From NCBI GenBank assembly GCA_015179125.1, contig WHVA01000001.1, forward strand, positions 434,001 through 498,000: DNA of 64,000 bases, in the 5' to 3' direction. This stretch comes from Gautieria morchelliformis (taxonomy: Eukaryota > Basidiomycota > Agaricomycetes > Gomphales > Gomphaceae). Below the pieces are notes generated by a model. The model was not told where the DNA came from and did no database searches. It saw only the letters and a program-made list of their open reading frames with translations. A program made the position numbers and the translations under genes. Shown here one piece after another: positions 30,501 through 41,468 of the stretch (within the stretch, counting starts at the first letter, position 1; every line of letters starts with the position of its first letter).

Positions 30501-31055
30501 TCCGCGCTCCGTCTGTTGGGTCCGCTGAGGCGTACTTATGAGCCATCCACACAGTCTTTTGGTCTACCTCCTCCAGGAACGCATGCCAATGCTCCTGCTT
30601 CGCCTTTTCTATCTTCCTTGCGTACTGATTCCTCGCCTCTCTGTACTCCTCATGCACCCTGTGCGCTAGATCACCTTGTCTGGCGTATGCTTTTCTGCCC
30701 CTGCTCCTGGCTTCAGCCCTAGCTTTTGTCAGCTCCAGCGACCACCACCGTTTCATATAGGGAGATGGCTTAGTCTTGGGCACCAAGTCTTCCACTGTCT
30801 CCGTGATAGCCATCGTGAGCATCTCAAGGTTTCTTTGGAGCTGCGCCCTGCTCCCTGGTGTCAGATCGTCAATCCTTTCTCTCAGGCGTGCGTCTAGTTC
30901 CTTGTTGAACTCCTTCCAGTCTACCTGTCTGAAGTTGGACTTGGGGACATACGCAACCTTCCTGAGCGAGACGTCGATCGTTGTGTCCACTGGGAAATGG
31001 TCGCTTTTGGCTGGCTGGTCTTCTGGAATTGTTCTGCAGCTGATGAGCTGCTCCT
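27526..31055 (-). mobile_element. LINE B, 5'-truncated, inside LINE E
   Basis: The T-rich stretch 27526-27572 is its A-rich tail, followed by the family 3' UTR block and one long ORF2 frame. The 5' end stops at 31055 within the last part of the endonuclease domain, exactly where the right palindrome arm starts. No target duplication matching its left flank is present at 31056, so this end was probably set by the palindrome breakpoint and not by reverse transcription. Confidence 0.87.
27775..30990 (-). CDS. LINE B ORF2, truncated: RT-RNase H, 1071 codons
   Basis: The frame is open from the first Met at 30990 and extends further without Met to about 31055, where SDHFPVDTTI marks the end of the endonuclease. 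RT follows: FLDIKGA, MDQGCPVSA and GFVDDTTLMAEG with both palm Asp residues. Motif A has GAISRI where relatives read GAFPSI, so the Phe next to the nucleotide pocket is changed. RNase H (YTDGSCIEGG, FEAELVGA, ADNQAA, NERADEEAK) and the CPAC...HYLFRC motif are whole. Without the endonuclease it cannot act as a full element. Confidence 0.88.
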   Translation of the reverse strand: MDTTIDVSLRKVAYVPKSNFRQVDWKEFNKELDARLRERIDDLTPGSRAQLQRNLEMLTMAITETVEDLVPKTKPSPYMKRWWSLELTKARAEARSRGRKAYARQGDLAHRVHEEYREARNQYARKIEKAKQEHWHAFLEEVDQKTVWMAHKYASADPTDGARTRILTLTAKRDDGTRWVADTNEQKADMLFSSFFPAMGADSEGIQSDYQYPELAFDYAPITDDQIRRAVEKLNPFKAPGANGIPNVLIKQCVDTMLPYIGPLYRATFDLDVYPVEWRDSVTRVLRKPGKSDYTLPGSYRPIALLDTIGKVLSACVAEDIVKTVERHHLLPENHFGCRPGRSTTDVIHYTIATAKDAWRKGRVLGLLFLDIKGAISRILLDRLIHNMRRRGIPEEYTRWIRRRVEGRATTVSFDDFSTPARLVSREMDQGCPVSAIVYQFYNADLLETIRRANGEDCIGFVDDTTLMAEGADLQEAFDKLRKVTCKPGGAGEWAERHQCTFAVDRFGLMGLTRRREREPGMPKKTRQITRPSITIGQHIIKPTATHTFLGVVIDQELRFREHTNYALKKGDMYIAQYRRLAKPTKGTTAKYMRKYYLAVVIPRILYAADIFVIPGTKHSKGTKGNINKLARVQRQAAISVTGAMSTTANDVLDAHANLHPFPLLVAKIVHRTTARIAFLPPLHPLAPKACRVAARYVKKHRSPLHEMFHAYEVKPDTMEKIQTVCFGPKWKPSFQIRIPQDKHQAIDEILTDPAEVKVYTDGSCIEGGVGVAAVLYRGGIEKQVVRLYMGAEHEHTVFEAELVGAAMGAKLLNTERAARYVIAADNQAAMQTTRRERALSAQYIVNVLHRQIEGVLEQQPRAQVVMRWLPGYEGVEGNERADEEAKRAARGDSSKERFIPIECGGIMPKSRLAELQHFQKSIREEARAAFTRSSQARIAHKIDRSMASTACARLSQELPRRHASILMQLRTGHAGLNKHLHRMGKANSPMCPACQKAEETVYHYLFRCPAYDKQRQELQRALGRGAAMPATILGRPKAMKHLFKYVQGTRRFTKTHGELELPQQRENDRR

Positions 31056-31162
31056 AGAGCGGCTGTTCGGATGGCTTGTCTACCAGACAAGCACCCACTC
31101 ACTAATAGGGTCCAGAAGTCAGCAGACAGGTACATGAAGAAGCATAGAACCCCCTCCACGAA

Positions 31163-31741
31163 GTGATGCACGCCTTTGGCCTGCAACCCGACCGGATGGA
31201 GAAGATACACCCAGTTGTCCACAGCCCAAAATGGGAGCCGTCCTTCAAGGTCAAAATCCTGCTCAACAAAGAGCGGGCCATAGAAGAGGTCGAGAGAGAT
31301 ACGGCAGAAGTTAAGGTCTTTACGGACGGATCATGCGTCGAGGGAGGACTGGGAGCTGCAGCAGTATTGTACCGTGGAGGTGTGGAAAGACAAGCGGTGA
31401 GGCTATATCTTGGCACAGAGAGGGAGCACACTCTCTTCAAGGCAGAACTCGTTGGGGCGGCGCTGGGAGCAAAACTGCTCAATATGGAAACAGGGAGGTG
31501 GTACTTCATAGCAGTGGATAATCAGGCCGCGATCCAAACAACAAGAAGGGAGAAACAAATGTTGGGACAACACCTGCTGAACGCACTGCACAGGCAAATA
31601 GATGGGGTGGTCCAGCAGCAGTTAGGGCCCAAGGTCATGATGAGGTGGGTACCAGGCCACGAGGGGGTAGCAGGCAATGAGCGCACAGACGAGGAAGCGA
31701 AGAAAGCAGTGGCGGGATCAAGTCCCCACGGGCTAACATAG
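31163..31741 (+). pseudogene. LINE E RNase H fragment, inverted copy
   Basis: A 192-codon frame equivalent to the distal part of the minus-strand frame at 26053-26790, with two replacements (FKAEL where the left copy has FEAEL, and Val for Ile nearby). FKAEL changes the conserved RNase H Glu, so this copy would be inactive even if expressed. Confidence 0.8.
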
Positions 31742-32047
31742 CGCACAAAATTGACCCATCGATGCCTTCAACAGCCTTCATGAAGCTCACAGCTGATATG
31801 CCCCGCAGAAACGCGATGCTGCTCGTACAGCTTAGAACTGGCCACGCGCCGCTGAACAGGCACTTAGCAAAGATAGGCAAGGAGGGATCACCCATGCGCC
31901 CAGCGTGCAAAGCGGCAGACGAGATAGTCCATCATTACCTCTTTAGGTGCCCAAGTTACTGCAGGTAGAGAGAGGAACGGGAGAGAGAGCTGCGCAGAGG
32001 AGCAAGGTCGGCGAGGACACTCCTGACAAGGCCGAAAGCAGCTGTTC

Positions 32048-32059
32048 AAGTACATACAC
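32048..32059 (+). repeat. LINE C target site duplication, left
   Basis: AAGTACATACAC here is repeated at 38046-38057 directly after the LINE C poly(A). The undisturbed site is in the left arm (25736-25747, reverse complement). Confidence 0.85.
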
Positions 32060-32189
32060 ACGCCTACCACAACAACGAAAATTTTCAAAACACTCCAAAT
32101 CACCCAAAAAGCGCTACAAAAGGCACACAGAGCACTGCTAGCAAACACTAGTAATAGCTCTAAAGTACCGAACCAAAGAAAAAGGGTCA

Positions 32190-33876
32190 ATGCCGCCCAG
32201 CATGGACCCCATGATGCCCACGGCGTCACAGACCCGAACGCGATCCAGCAACCAGCAGGGAAACAACAAGACCAGAGCCGAATTGTTGTCAGACTCGTAC
32301 GCAGCGATACGCACAAAGGAAGCAGCCCGAACCTTCATGGACAAAAACGGTTTCTTCGCCAAGGAAGAGCCGCTGACAGTGGAGCTACTCAGCCATACGC
32401 TCCTCTCTGTAGCACATGGGATGTCGGGAAAGACACTGCAGGAAGGGGCCAGAGCTGTAGCTATCTTGATGCTGGAGGAGGCAGCAGGAAAACTGGCAGA
32501 AACGATGGCGCAGAAAGTGGGCGAAACGTTAAGAGAAGTGGTGGGCAAGGTTGAAGAGGCGGCCGACATGGCGTATAACTTAACAGAGGAGGCGCGGACG
32601 GCAGTACAGGGGATAGTCAGGCGGTTCGACGAAGCGCAAGGACAGATCAAACGCAGGAACAGTCAGGGAGCAAGGACCAGGAGGAATGACATATGCAACT
32701 GCGCTGAAAGGTAACGTACCTCTCTCGCATCCAAACACCCTGGCAAGAGCCAGAGCCAGGGAAAGGCAACTTCTGATAGACAGGGAAACGGGAGGTGAGC
32801 AGAACACGCTAGCGAGTCTCACAGAGCAGGAGCTGGTAGCCAAAGCAAACGAGGCGGTGGAACAAATCGAAATGCCAGACGAGCTCGAATACGGATGCTT
32901 CATAGGAGCCAAAAAACTAGCGAACGGTGGGATAGTGTTCGAGCTGCGCACACCAGGGGCCACGAAATGGCTACAAGAGCACAAGGGGCGATTTCTGGAA
33001 AAATTCAGCGGGACAGTGGTTATCAAGGATCGAGCAGTATCGGTAATCATTGAATACGCACCACTCTCACACTCACCAAATGCCCTAGCAGAATTAAGAA
33101 AGATCGAACGAGAGTCTGGCTTACCGACGGACACCATAATATCAACCAAGTGGATCAAACCGGCCCACAGAAGATCGGAGGGACAAAGATCGGCGCACCT
33201 TATCGCCAAATTCACGACAACGGAGGCGGCCAACTTGAGCATAAGAGACGGCATAATCATAGCGGGCAAAAGGGCATGGGCTAGAAGGATGAGAAGGGAG
33301 CCGAGGAGATGCTTAAAATGCCAAAGATACAACACAAGGCATATAGCGGCGGAGTGTAGCGGACCGGAGACATGCGGCACATGCGGGGAAAATCACAGGA
33401 TGGCGCAATGCGAAGAGACAGAACCAGCTAAATTCAAATGCACAAGCTGCGACAAACACGGCCATGCATCATGGGACCGCACGTGCCCAGTATTCGAAGC
33501 GACATGCCGAATGATCGAGAGAGCTGACCCGGAGCACACCTACAAGTACTTCCCAAACGACAACCCATGGACATGGGAACAGCAAGGCGTAGCGGAAGAA
33601 GAAGGAACGACGGAAGAAACAATGAGAAGAGTAGGAGCACACACAAATACGGGACGGCACCACGAAGCGAACCAATGGCACCACAGGGACGAGGGTGGAG
33701 GAAGGCGGCAACAGGGCAGACACAACAGAGGCGGAAACCCACCCACAGGGCACCAGGATCAGGGATGGAATAACCAGCAGAGCAGGCAGAGACGACTAGA
33801 CGAGTACTGCATAAGGCCGGGCCAGACAGAGGAGCGACAACAAGATGATGACACCCACAACCTATACCGCGGATGA
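32190..33876 (+). pseudogene. LINE C ORF1, CCHC protein, one frameshift
   Basis: The N-terminal part (from 32190) is a Glu/Ala-rich, probably helical region with KTRAELL and GKTLQEG. At about 32690 the frame changes and continues from 32686 with ALKGNVPLSH, a conserved middle domain (FIGAKKLANGGIVFEL, STKWIKPAHRRSEGQRSAH) and three zinc knuckles: CLKCQRYNTRHIAAEC, CGTCGENHRMAQC and CTSCDKHGHASWDRTC. LINE A shows the uninterrupted N-terminal frame, so the shift is a mutation. The stop overlaps the ORF2 start as ATGA at 33873-33876. Confidence 0.87.
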
Positions 33877-36800
33877 ATCAAGAAAACGAAAACAGACGAT
33901 ACTTGCGAGTTAGACAACAGAACGTGAACAAGTCACTTACGGCAACAGCAGATCTATTAGCTTGCTGCCACCCGGAAAAGTTCGACATCATAGCCATACA
34001 AGAACCCTACATCGATTTTCTAGGGAATGCTCGAGCGTCGCCTCACTGGTACTCCATATACCCAGAAACACATTACCGAGACAGAAGCAAAAGAACAAGA
34101 TCGATGATACTGGTCAACAAAAGCATAGCAACCAAGGCGTGGGCAGCGATAGAAGTAGGCACGCCGGACATCACAGCAGCAAAGATAAAAACAGAGACCG
34201 GTGTCGTGCTCATATACAACATATACTGTGATTGTACACACTCTGACGCTATAAAATCATTACAGGAACACCTACAGGAAAGTGCTAGGAGCGAGCGACT
34301 GCAGCAGGAAAACGTCGAAGGGGTGATATGGTTGGGGGACTTTAACAGGCACCATCCAATATGGGACGAGGATAGGAATGCACACCTATTCACTTGAAGC
34401 AATTTGGACGAAGCACAGATACTGCTCAACGCAGTTGCAGATCATGACATGCAGATGGTGCTACCGAAAGGAACACCAATGCTGAGAGCTATGTCGACTG
34501 GAAATTACACACGCACTGACAATGTGTTCGTCTCCACAGACATGATACAAACCATATTGAGCTGCGACACAGTACCTGAGCAACAGCCCGCCAAGAGTGA
34601 TCACCTTCCCGTAGACACAGTCATCGACATCACACCGGACACAATCACGTACGTACCGAGAGCGAACTACAGACAGGTAGACTGGGAAGACTTCAACAAG
34701 CACCTCCAAGAGCGACTCAAAAACAGCACAGTAGAAGCAGAACCGACAAGCGCACTAGAGTTCGAACGGCAGCTCAGAGCGGTCACGACAGCCATCGCTC
34801 AGACGGTAGAGGAGGTGGTTCCCAAAACTAAGCCGTCTCCATACATGAAGAGATGGTGGTCGGCCGAGCTGACTCGCACACGAACAGAGACCAGAAAGAT
34901 CGGTAGGAAATCGTACGCTCGAAGGGGAGACCCAACAGACAAAGTCCATGACGACTACAGGACAGCCAGGAACCAGTATGCAAACGCCATCGAGAAGTCG
35001 AAATGAGAGCACTGGGATGCTTTCCTGGAGGAGGTCGACATGAAAACAGTATGGACAGCGCATAGATACGCGTCGGCGGATGCATCAGACGGCGGCAGAG
35101 CGAGGATACCAACCCTCAGGGCGAAGCGAGAGGACGGGACGGTGTGCGTGGCAGCGACGAACGAACAAAAGACACAAGTTCTTTACGACAACTTCTTTCC
35201 GGAAGTAAGGGCTGGAACGGAGGAAGTCCCAGCTGACTACGAGTATCCGGAGCCAGCTTTCGATTTCGAACCCATCACAGATGCGCAGATAACAAGAGCG
35301 GTCGAAAAACTGAACCCACTCAAGGCCCCCGGGCCTAACGGTATCCCAAATGTCGTGATCAAACGCTGCATTAACGTATTGCTCCCACTCCTAGGCCCAC
35401 TGTTCAGAGCTACCTTTAGTCTGGATACATACCCCAAGGAGTGGCGAGATTCGGTCACCAAAGTCCTGAGAAAGCCAGGCAAACTGGACTATATGGCGCC
35501 GAGTGCATATCGCCCCATAGCCCTCCTTGACACGATAGGCAAGGTGCTATCGGCATGCGTGGCTGAAGACCTGGTGAAGATGACAGAAAGACATCAGCTG
35601 TTGCCCAGCAATCATTATGGGTGCAGACCAGGGCGCACCACCACCGACGCACTGCACCACATAGTGTCAGCCACCAAGGACGCATGGAGGAGAGGAAGGG
35701 TCATGGGGATACTTTTCCTGGATATCAAAGGTGCCTTTCCGAGTATAGTACTGGATAGACTGATACACAATATGAGGCGGCGAGGGATACCCACAGAATA
35801 CACAAACTGGATACGCAGGAGGGTGGAGGGCCGAAACACGGTGGTAAGCTTCGATGACCACATGGCGCCGGCGAGACAAGTACAACGCGGCATGGACCAA
35901 GGATGCCCGGTGTCAGCAATCGCGTACCAATACTACAACGCCGACTTGCTAGAGACAACCAACCGTAGAAGCAGAGAGGATTGTGTGGGTTTGGTGGACG
36001 ACACCACCGTCATGGCCGAAGGGTCAACTTTGCAAGAAGCCTTCGACAAGCTCGAAGATATCATGACCAGAACGGCAGGCGCACTAGAATGGGCCGACAC
36101 ACACGACTGCTCCTTCGAGATAAGTAAGTTCGGCCTCATGGGACTCACCAGGAGGAGAGAGAAGGATCCTGGAAGGCCCAGCAAAACCAGACCCACAGCG
36201 AGACCAGCGATCACGATAGGCCGACACACATCCAACCAACCGCGACCCACAAGTGCTTGGGAGTCATCCTGGATCAAGAGCTGCGATTCAGAGAACACGC
36301 GAACTACGCGCTCAAGAAGGGAGAGAAATACATCGCGCAATACAGAAGGCTAACGAAAATGACGAAAGGATCCACAGCTAAGCACATGAGACAATACTAC
36401 CTCGCTGTTGCCGTGCCCAAAATGCTGTACGCCGCTGATATATTTCTAATACCAGGCACAAGATACAACAAGGGCACCAAAGGGTTTATAAACAAGCTCG
36501 CGAGAATCCAGAGGCAAGCGGCTCTGACCATAACAGGAGCCATGAACACCACCGCAAGCGACACACTGGACACGCACGTGAACCTGCACCCTTTCCCGCT
36601 GCTAGTAGCCAAGGTCATACACAGAGCAGCGGTCAGGATAGCGTGCTTACCAGGAGAACACCCGCTCGCGCTCAGGGCTCGGAGGGCAGCCACAAGATAT
36701 GTCCAGAACCACAGAGCTCCCCTCCATGAGATGATGCACGTGTTTGATCTACAGCCCGATGAAATGGAAAAGATACGCCCGGTCATCCTGGGACCAAAAT

Positions 36801-37828
36801 GGTCCCCATCTCATGAGATCAGGATACCACAGGACAAGCAGAGCGCCATCGAAGAGATAGAAGAGGAAGAAGCGGAAGTAATAATATACACAGATGGCTC
36901 CAGCTTAGAAGGGGGAGTAGGGGCGGCGGTGGTGCTGTACAGGAACGGGATCGAGCAGCAGGTGGTCAGGCTACACATGGGAACCGATCAGGACCATACG
37001 GTATTCGAGGCCGAACTAGCAGGGGCGGCAATAGGAGCAAAGTTGCTAAGAACAGAGAGAGGAACCAGGTATGTAATAGCGGTGGACAACCAAGCCGCCA
37101 TACGGACTTCTAGGAAAGAGAAGCCCATGCCCACGTAATACCTGGTGGAGGCGCTGCACAGGCAGCTACAAGCGGTCCACCAACGACAGCCCACATCAGA
37201 AATAGTACTGAGATGGGTCCCGGGACACGAGGGCATAAGAGGAAACGAAAGGGCTGATGAGGAAGCAAAGAGGGCGGCGAAAGGGGAGAATAGCGAGGAG
37301 AGACTCATACCAATCGAGTGCAGGGGCAAGCTCCCCAGGAGCAAAGCGGCGGAACTGCAGAGATTTCAAAAGCACATCAAAGGGGAAGCTAGGGAGAAGT
37401 TCGCCAGGTCGCCCAGAGCCAGAATCGCACTCAAAATCGACCCATCCATGCCGTCAACAGCTTACGCCAGACTCTGCGAAGGCCTACCGCGCAGACACTC
37501 CAGCCTGCTAGTGCAGCTCTGCACAGGCCACGCGGCCCTCAACAGACATCTACATAGAATAGGCAAGGCCGACACGCCTATATGCCCAGCGTGCAGGAAG
37601 GCAGAGGAGACGGTATATCATTTCCTATTTAGATGCCCAGCGTACAACCGACAGAGAAAGACCATGCAAAGGCAACTACGACGAGGAGCAACATCTGCAA
37701 GAACGGTCCTTGGAAAACCAAAAGCGCTGAAACACCTATTCAGATATGTACATGAGACTGGTAGGCTACAGGGAACATATGGAGACCTCCAACTGAGACA
37801 GGAGACGGGGGAGAGACAGAGAGGATAG
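33873..37828 (+). pseudogene. LINE C ORF2: endonuclease-RT-RNase H, broken
   Basis: Endonuclease (QEPYIDFLGN, WLGDFNRHHPIWDE, SDHLPVD), RT (FLDIKGAFPSI, GMDQGCPVSA, GLVDDTTV), RNase H (YTDGSSLEGG, FEAELAGA, VDNQAA, NERADEEAK) and CPAC...HFLFRC are all recognisable. Breaks: TGA at 34395 where LINE A has an Arg codon, TGA at about 35004, a 2-bp expansion in a CA run near 36227, and TAA at about 37136. Expected length about 1318 residues. All palm Asp residues remain, but GFVDD has become GLVDD. Confidence 0.88.
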
Positions 37829-38397
37829 ACCGGGTAGGAAGCAACAGGCGCCAGGCGCAACGATACCCACCTCGCCTCATCAGGCACGGACACGCCCAGG
37901 GCATCGCCCACGGAGCACAAGCGGGGATAGAGAAAAAGAGGAAAAGCAGACATACCTGTAGACCGGCGCTTTGTAGAAACAAGTCTTACATAGGGCATAG
38001 CCCCAAAAGACTTAAAATTGGATAAAAAAAAAAAGAAAAAAAAAAAAGTACATACACGAAACAGGGCGGTTCAAGAAGATATACGGGGATCTATATCTAC
38101 CAAGAGGGGATGCTCATGGAGAGGAGAGGGTAGAACAGGGAAGAGAAGCTAACGCTAGTCATACAATATCCCCGCCCACACAGGCACGGACAGGCCCTGG
38201 GCCTCACCCATGGAGCACAAGCAGCGATTGAGAAGGAAAGGAGAGGTAGAATAAACATGTGTTGACCGGCGCTTTGTATGAAATGTCTTACATAGGGCCA
38301 TGCCCCAAAAGACAATAAATTGGATATAAAAAATAAAATAAAATAAAAAGATAAAAAACCTCGCAGGAGCAACCGCCCGCGCAAACCCATACAACAT

Positions 38398-38748
38398 TAG
38401 ACCTCAACAGGTGAAGCATCCCAATGCCCTGGAGGATATTTGGGGCCTTGTTGGTGATGAGAAGGGTGTAGAGCTCCTCCAAAGGCTGGTAGCCATAGTG
38501 AACGTCAAGAGGCCCCATGGAAGAATGTTGTGTGTTCACTAAGGATGAGTTTAGGAAATGATGCGCCTGGTAGTTGGTGTGCTGCATGTTCAGGTCTTTG
38601 CCTGGAGAAACAAAAATAAGGCTTAAATCATTTAGAGATAGTGTGATGAGATAGAACTTGAAATGTGATTCGGGAAAGATCGTGTGAAGTCCATCCACAT
38701 GGCTGGCCAGAAGTCCACGCCTTCTTCTTCCAGTTCTTCTGCCATTGC
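38398..38748 (-). pseudogene. YQPLEELY-type gene fragment, mirrored copy
   Basis: Identical to 25045-25395 in reverse complement, with the same two exon-like pieces and acceptor sites. Function not recognised. Confidence 0.5.
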
Positions 38749-38847
38749 CTGAAATTGACAGAATAAATTTCATTCTGCTCACAATACTACCAGCTATCCG
38801 GGGCCTAAGTAGACAACATTGGCTTGGGCTGGGCTCAGGCTGACGCG

Positions 38848-40101
38848 CTAATCATCAACCTCTTCAACAGTGACAAAATGGGACACTTCAGCCAGGTGCT
38901 TGTCTTCCACCCCAGGACACCCACTCACCAATAACTGGAAGTCCCCCGCATGCCCTCACAGCTGTCTGGCCTCGATATAAGCGATTAAGGCTTTGCCTGT
39001 TATATCTTCACAGTCTATGAGCTTGAGTCGGTGTAGGCACGGACCAAGCGAACTTAATTGAGCAAACACTTCGTCTGTCATGGGTAAGCCTTCGATGCGG
39101 AGTTCTTCGAGATGAGCAAAATCCGTCTGGCTGAAAAGCCACTCACATGTGTCGGCTTGCAGCTCTTCAATGCGATGGAGGTCGAGCCTCTGAATGCGCG
39201 GTGCTCGCTGAGGCAAGCACTTGAGTGATGCAGACACATTAGTACAGCCTTTGTCATTCCAATCTTCTGCATAGCCATCCTCCCTTGACCCATCGAGACG
39301 TACAGATCAAAGGGTGGGTGCTTCCAAACACTGCAAGATGTCGAGGCCACAGCCAGGAACTGTGACATCTACTTCCTCAAGATGAGGAAGTACCTTGAGG
39401 TGAGGATAGTCGAGGCTGTGGCTGGGTTGGAACGAGAAGAAATGGTACCCGGAGTACTTGAGGTATTTAAGGTGAGGAATAGCTGCAATGGTGTTCAGCA
39501 CCCACTCGATAGGCGTAACTTGGTCGTCAGGCCCAGACACGATCATGAGGGCGGAGACAGTGGAAAGCAATTTAGATGATGGAGCAAGGATCCTCAGCGG
39601 AGAAACAGTTAGTCTCCGAAGCCGTGGGGAAGGATAAAATGTGTATTCAAAATAGTCCTGGGTGGGCCTGCCTGACATCTCATCAATGGTAATGCACAAC
39701 TCCTCTAGAAGTGGTGCGGTATTGCCATTGCATCTTCCTTCAGAGAGTGCAATAGATGAGAGGATTGTGTCCGCGATACCAGACGTGGGTACGTCGATGT
39801 TAAGGACGCGGAATCGTCTGACATGGCTATGCAACAGCACCAGCGTCGGCCGCAGATCGGTGACTCCGAGTGGAATCTTGAGGACCACATCGAGTGGACA
39901 CCCACCCTATTTTTCGAGCCATTGCCAGAGATCGGTAGGATCATCAAATTGATGTGTATGGCCAATGTTGAGGTGTGTCCAGAGCTGCGGTGTAGCTTTG
40001 GCTATGTCCCGCCAGAATTGGCAAACGCGCATAAGTTGTGTTTGAGAGTTATTGGGTAACTGACAGAAAACATGGCTCCAGGCCTCGAAGGGCAGATACA
40101 T
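38848..40101 (-). pseudogene. F-box/LRR protein pseudogene, mirrored copy
   Basis: Identical by eye to 23692-24945, including F-box, LRR region and all three in-frame stops. With both copies bearing the same stops, neither can supply the full protein. The identical state fits very recent duplication, gene conversion, or one locus represented twice in the assembly. Confidence 0.85.
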
Positions 40102-40340
40102 TGAGGTTTGTGGTGGCTAGCAAGTGCTTATGATACAGTTGCTACGGGACATGGAGCGCTGGCGCGGCCGAGTTACGTAGGCCAATTCCCGGACGGTTCC
40201 AACCGCGCCGATCAAAAAGGGGACCGGTTACCCAATGAAGATAACTCACAATAATAAAGAGTGAAAAATGAGCTAATCCTGTAATAATTTCAAAGTATAG
40301 CAATGGTCATTGGTGAAGAATCCTGCCTTTTTTTACAATT

Positions 40341-41113
40341 ACGGAAATGGTGTCGTGTACGTCGTGTTCTATATTTAGACACGACATCAACGATGTGCAA
40401 GGTGCTTGCATGTCGCTCGGCACAGCGACCCACCCCACAGACAGTGTCCGCCATCGGCACTGTGCGGCGATCGATCATGTCAAGTATAGTATACGCATGT
40501 CCCATATCCGGGCCCACATAGGTGACTAAGAATGCGGCTGGACGGAGCACGGATACAAGGGAGGTCGACTAGCTAGAAGCTCCAAGCATGCATAGTTGAA
40601 TCAAAGGAGAACCGAAACCAGGCTCCAAAAGGCGAGCAGTATAAACTAGTTTCATCAAGTACACTCAATGGCAATGCAGTATACGGTACAGTAAGGTCGA
40701 GGCCCAAGGCCCGCACAGGAGGAACAGGGAAAAGCGGATAACAGGCCCATCACATCCACGCAGCGTCGTACACCAGTAAACGTACAATTCCTGATCCGGA
40801 ATAGACGCGCCATGAATGGTCACCTTAATCGAGCATAGACATTTAACGATGCAGCGTGACGTTAAGCATGAGCAGCATTAACCACGAGCAGTGGGCCGCA
40901 TGTTGACTCCATTGAAGTCTCCTCGATCAAGCCAGGGAGCGGGAGAAGGGGAGCAGCGCAATATAACCATGACACTCCGGATCGGGAAGCTGCGCGAGGT
41001 AGTAGAGTGTCGACCACAGCAGCGTAAACTGGGGAAGGAGGATCCCCGGGCCAGTTGGATAGAACAGGTCACAGCAGACGACGGCTATGATCGATCAGTA
41101 ATAGCAAAATCTC
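40341..41113 (-). repeat. Dispersed repeat Z, mirrored copy
   Basis: Reverse complement of 22680-23452 with no difference noticed. Confidence 0.8.
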
Positions 41114-41144
41114 CGGGATATAAATTGACGGTCCCGGTCAAGAG

Positions 41145-41468
41145 TCAAACACGCACCGCTGTCGTCATCGTCACATCGAAGGTCGCTCGCTCCACCTCAC
41201 GCTTCGTCCTCTCTTTCTCCCCATCTTCCATGCCATCGAGACCTTCAGCCTCTTTTACCAATCCTCTGATCCTCTCACGACGTTTCCTTTGTATTTTTCG
41301 ATAACTCTTGTTCTTCATCTTCGCGACCCGCTTCGCCTTGGCATCCGCGCAGAACATGAGTTCCCACTTCCGCTCGTCGCACCGTGACTGAAAAAGATGG
41401 TTCTTGTACGTTCCCCGGGTTCGTATGGCATTGTAGGTTCCCGTGACAAAAGGGGCGCGTATGCGCAA
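41145..41468 (-). pseudogene. UTP14: UTP14 fragment, part preceding RHKN motif, mirrored copy
   Basis: Same 107 codons as 22325-22648, with the AKAKRVAKMKNKSY core. It lacks the following LRHKN segment. Non-functional scrap. Confidence 0.75.

Larger units (their letters stand above)
31056..32059 (+). repeat. Palindrome right arm, inner part (LINE E copy)
   Basis: This is the inverted copy of 25736-26739 and carries the LINE E RNase H on the plus strand (frame 31163-31741). By eye it differs by six substitutions and two single-base indels, and four of the six fall in pairs. It continues at 38046 after the LINE C insertion. The same internal deletion after RNase H is present as in the left arm. 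Confidence 0.92.
32060..38047 (+). mobile_element. LINE C, near full length, decayed
   Basis: It has a short 5' UTR (32060-32189), ORF1 (32190-33876), ORF2 (33873-37828), a 3' UTR with the family block (CTTACATAGGGC, CCCCAAAAGAC) and an A-rich tail at 38024-38047. It is the only near-complete copy in the window and defines the element at about 6.0 kb. It is flanked by the 12-bp duplication AAGTACATACAC, so it entered the right arm copy of LINE E by retrotransposition. Two frameshifts and three in-frame stops make it inactive. Confidence 0.92.

Noticed and set aside
31056-32059. Independent twin-primed inversion of LINE B
   Set aside because: The inverted piece belongs to LINE E and continues into the 5.4-kb mirrored arm, so it is part of the palindrome.
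32580-33380. 266-codon minus-strand frame
   Set aside because: Antisense to LINE C ORF1.
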